Assembly (NCBI GenBank): GCA_017302015.1 | Contig: JAFLEE010000045.1 | Coordinates: forward strand, 1-41,494 | Reading direction: 5' to 3' | DNA length: 41,494 bases | Source of the DNA: Spirochaetota bacterium | Lineage (GTDB): Bacteria; Spirochaetota; UBA12135; COTS27; JAFLEE01 | In this document: positions 41,345 to 41,494 of the stretch, piece by piece | How positions within the stretch are numbered: position 1 is the stretch's first letter | Layout: every line of letters begins with the position of its first letter | Translations under genes and position numbers: made by a program | Notes under the pieces: model-generated | What the model was told of the DNA's origin: nothing | Database searches by the model: none | Seen by the model: only the letters and a program-made list of their open reading frames with translations

Positions 41345-41362
41345 TTACTATAGCGATGTAGT
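41345..41362 (-). promoter_or_regulatory. Operator copy 2 (creatinase-like unit)
   Basis: The same 18 bases as 36906-36923 (TTACTATAGCGATGTAGT on the plus strand). It begins one base after the -10 of the promoter and ends 31 bases before the start codon. Confidence 0.8.
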
Positions 41363-41363
41363 G

Positions 41364-41392
41364 AGTATAGGACTAAATTTGGGGAATGTCAA
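41364..41392 (-). promoter_or_regulatory. Near-consensus sigma70 promoter of the creatinase-like unit
   Basis: On the minus strand TTGACA (41387-41392), exactly 17 bp, TATACT (41364-41369). Confidence 0.88.
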
Positions 41393-41416
41393 AAGAGCGC
41401 ATTGCATCACCAGAAT

Positions 41417-41462
41417 TCCGGACGAAAGCCCCCCATTGCCTCAACTAAAAATCCGGACGAAA
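41417..41462. repeat. Direct repeat TCCGGACGAAA upstream of the promoter
   Basis: TCCGGACGAAA occurs at 41417-41427 and again at 41452-41462, 35 bases apart. Each includes the palindrome TCCGGA. They are upstream of the -35 and could be an activator site or the edge of an element continuing beyond the window. Confidence 0.45.
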
Positions 41463-41494
41463 CGGTCGGCTCTTTTAGGAGCCAATCGTGGAAA

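Overview
The window is a 41.5 kb, strongly GC-rich stretch of bacterial chromosome with dense protein coding. Gene content points to an anaerobic or facultative saccharolytic bacterium: a one-chain pyruvate:ferredoxin oxidoreductase, several secreted plant-glycan enzymes, LacI and PocR-AraC sugar regulators, and a 66-residue bacterial histone. This fits the PVC group (Lentisphaerota, Verrucomicrobiota, Planctomycetota) or uncultivated lineages with similar content. No marker gene is present, so the phylum is an inference. I saw no rRNA, tRNA, CRISPR array, integrase, transposase or phage gene.

Layout. 0-6.7 kb: FG-GAP propeller protein, GNAT acetyltransferase, HD phosphohydrolase, a two-module AAA ATPase and a small exported protein, closed by a clear bidirectional terminator. 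6.7-6.9 kb: histone gene. 7.1-13.8 kb, plus strand: GH10 xylanase-like enzyme, a membrane-anchored solute-binding protein without transporter genes, and a GH78 rhamnosidase-like enzyme. 13.8-15.6 kb: a sparse stretch with a DUF4886 (SGNH-like) exported protein and three tandem hairpins. 15.6-20.2 kb: nifJ followed by a dihydroorotate-dehydrogenase-like gene, behind a good sigma70-type promoter. 20.5-24.5 kb: tdh, kbl and oligogalacturonate lyase in one tight unit, divergent from an XRE-cupin regulator across a perfect 16 bp palindrome. 24.7-32.1 kb: isomerase, class II aldolase and FGGY kinase operon, an exported CBM9-esterase, and a PocR-AraC regulator whose start region shares an exact 34 bp sequence with the isomerase leader. 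32.1-41.4 kb: two minus-strand transcription units (SGNH hydrolase, DUF4838 protein, lacI; and creatinase-like M24 protein, creatininase-like protein, GHL6 glycosidase).

The most striking observation is in the last region. Both units start with a near-consensus promoter (TTGACA, 17 bp, -10), and an identical 18 bp imperfect palindrome with a central CG sits directly after each -10. Because lacI appears to be the last gene of one unit, this looks like a local two-operon LacI regulon joining glycan-active enzymes to a creatinase-like/creatininase-like pair whose chemistry is not obvious. Other points worth following are the histone, the 34 bp duplicated regulatory sequence, the three tandem hairpins with changing stems after nifJ, and the link between threonine catabolism and a pectin lyase.

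Pathway view: exported GH10, GH78, esterase, SGNH and DUF4838 proteins would open hemicellulose and pectin. Cytoplasmic oligogalacturonate lyase and the isomerase-kinase-aldolase set would process the sugars. PFOR would oxidise the resulting pyruvate.
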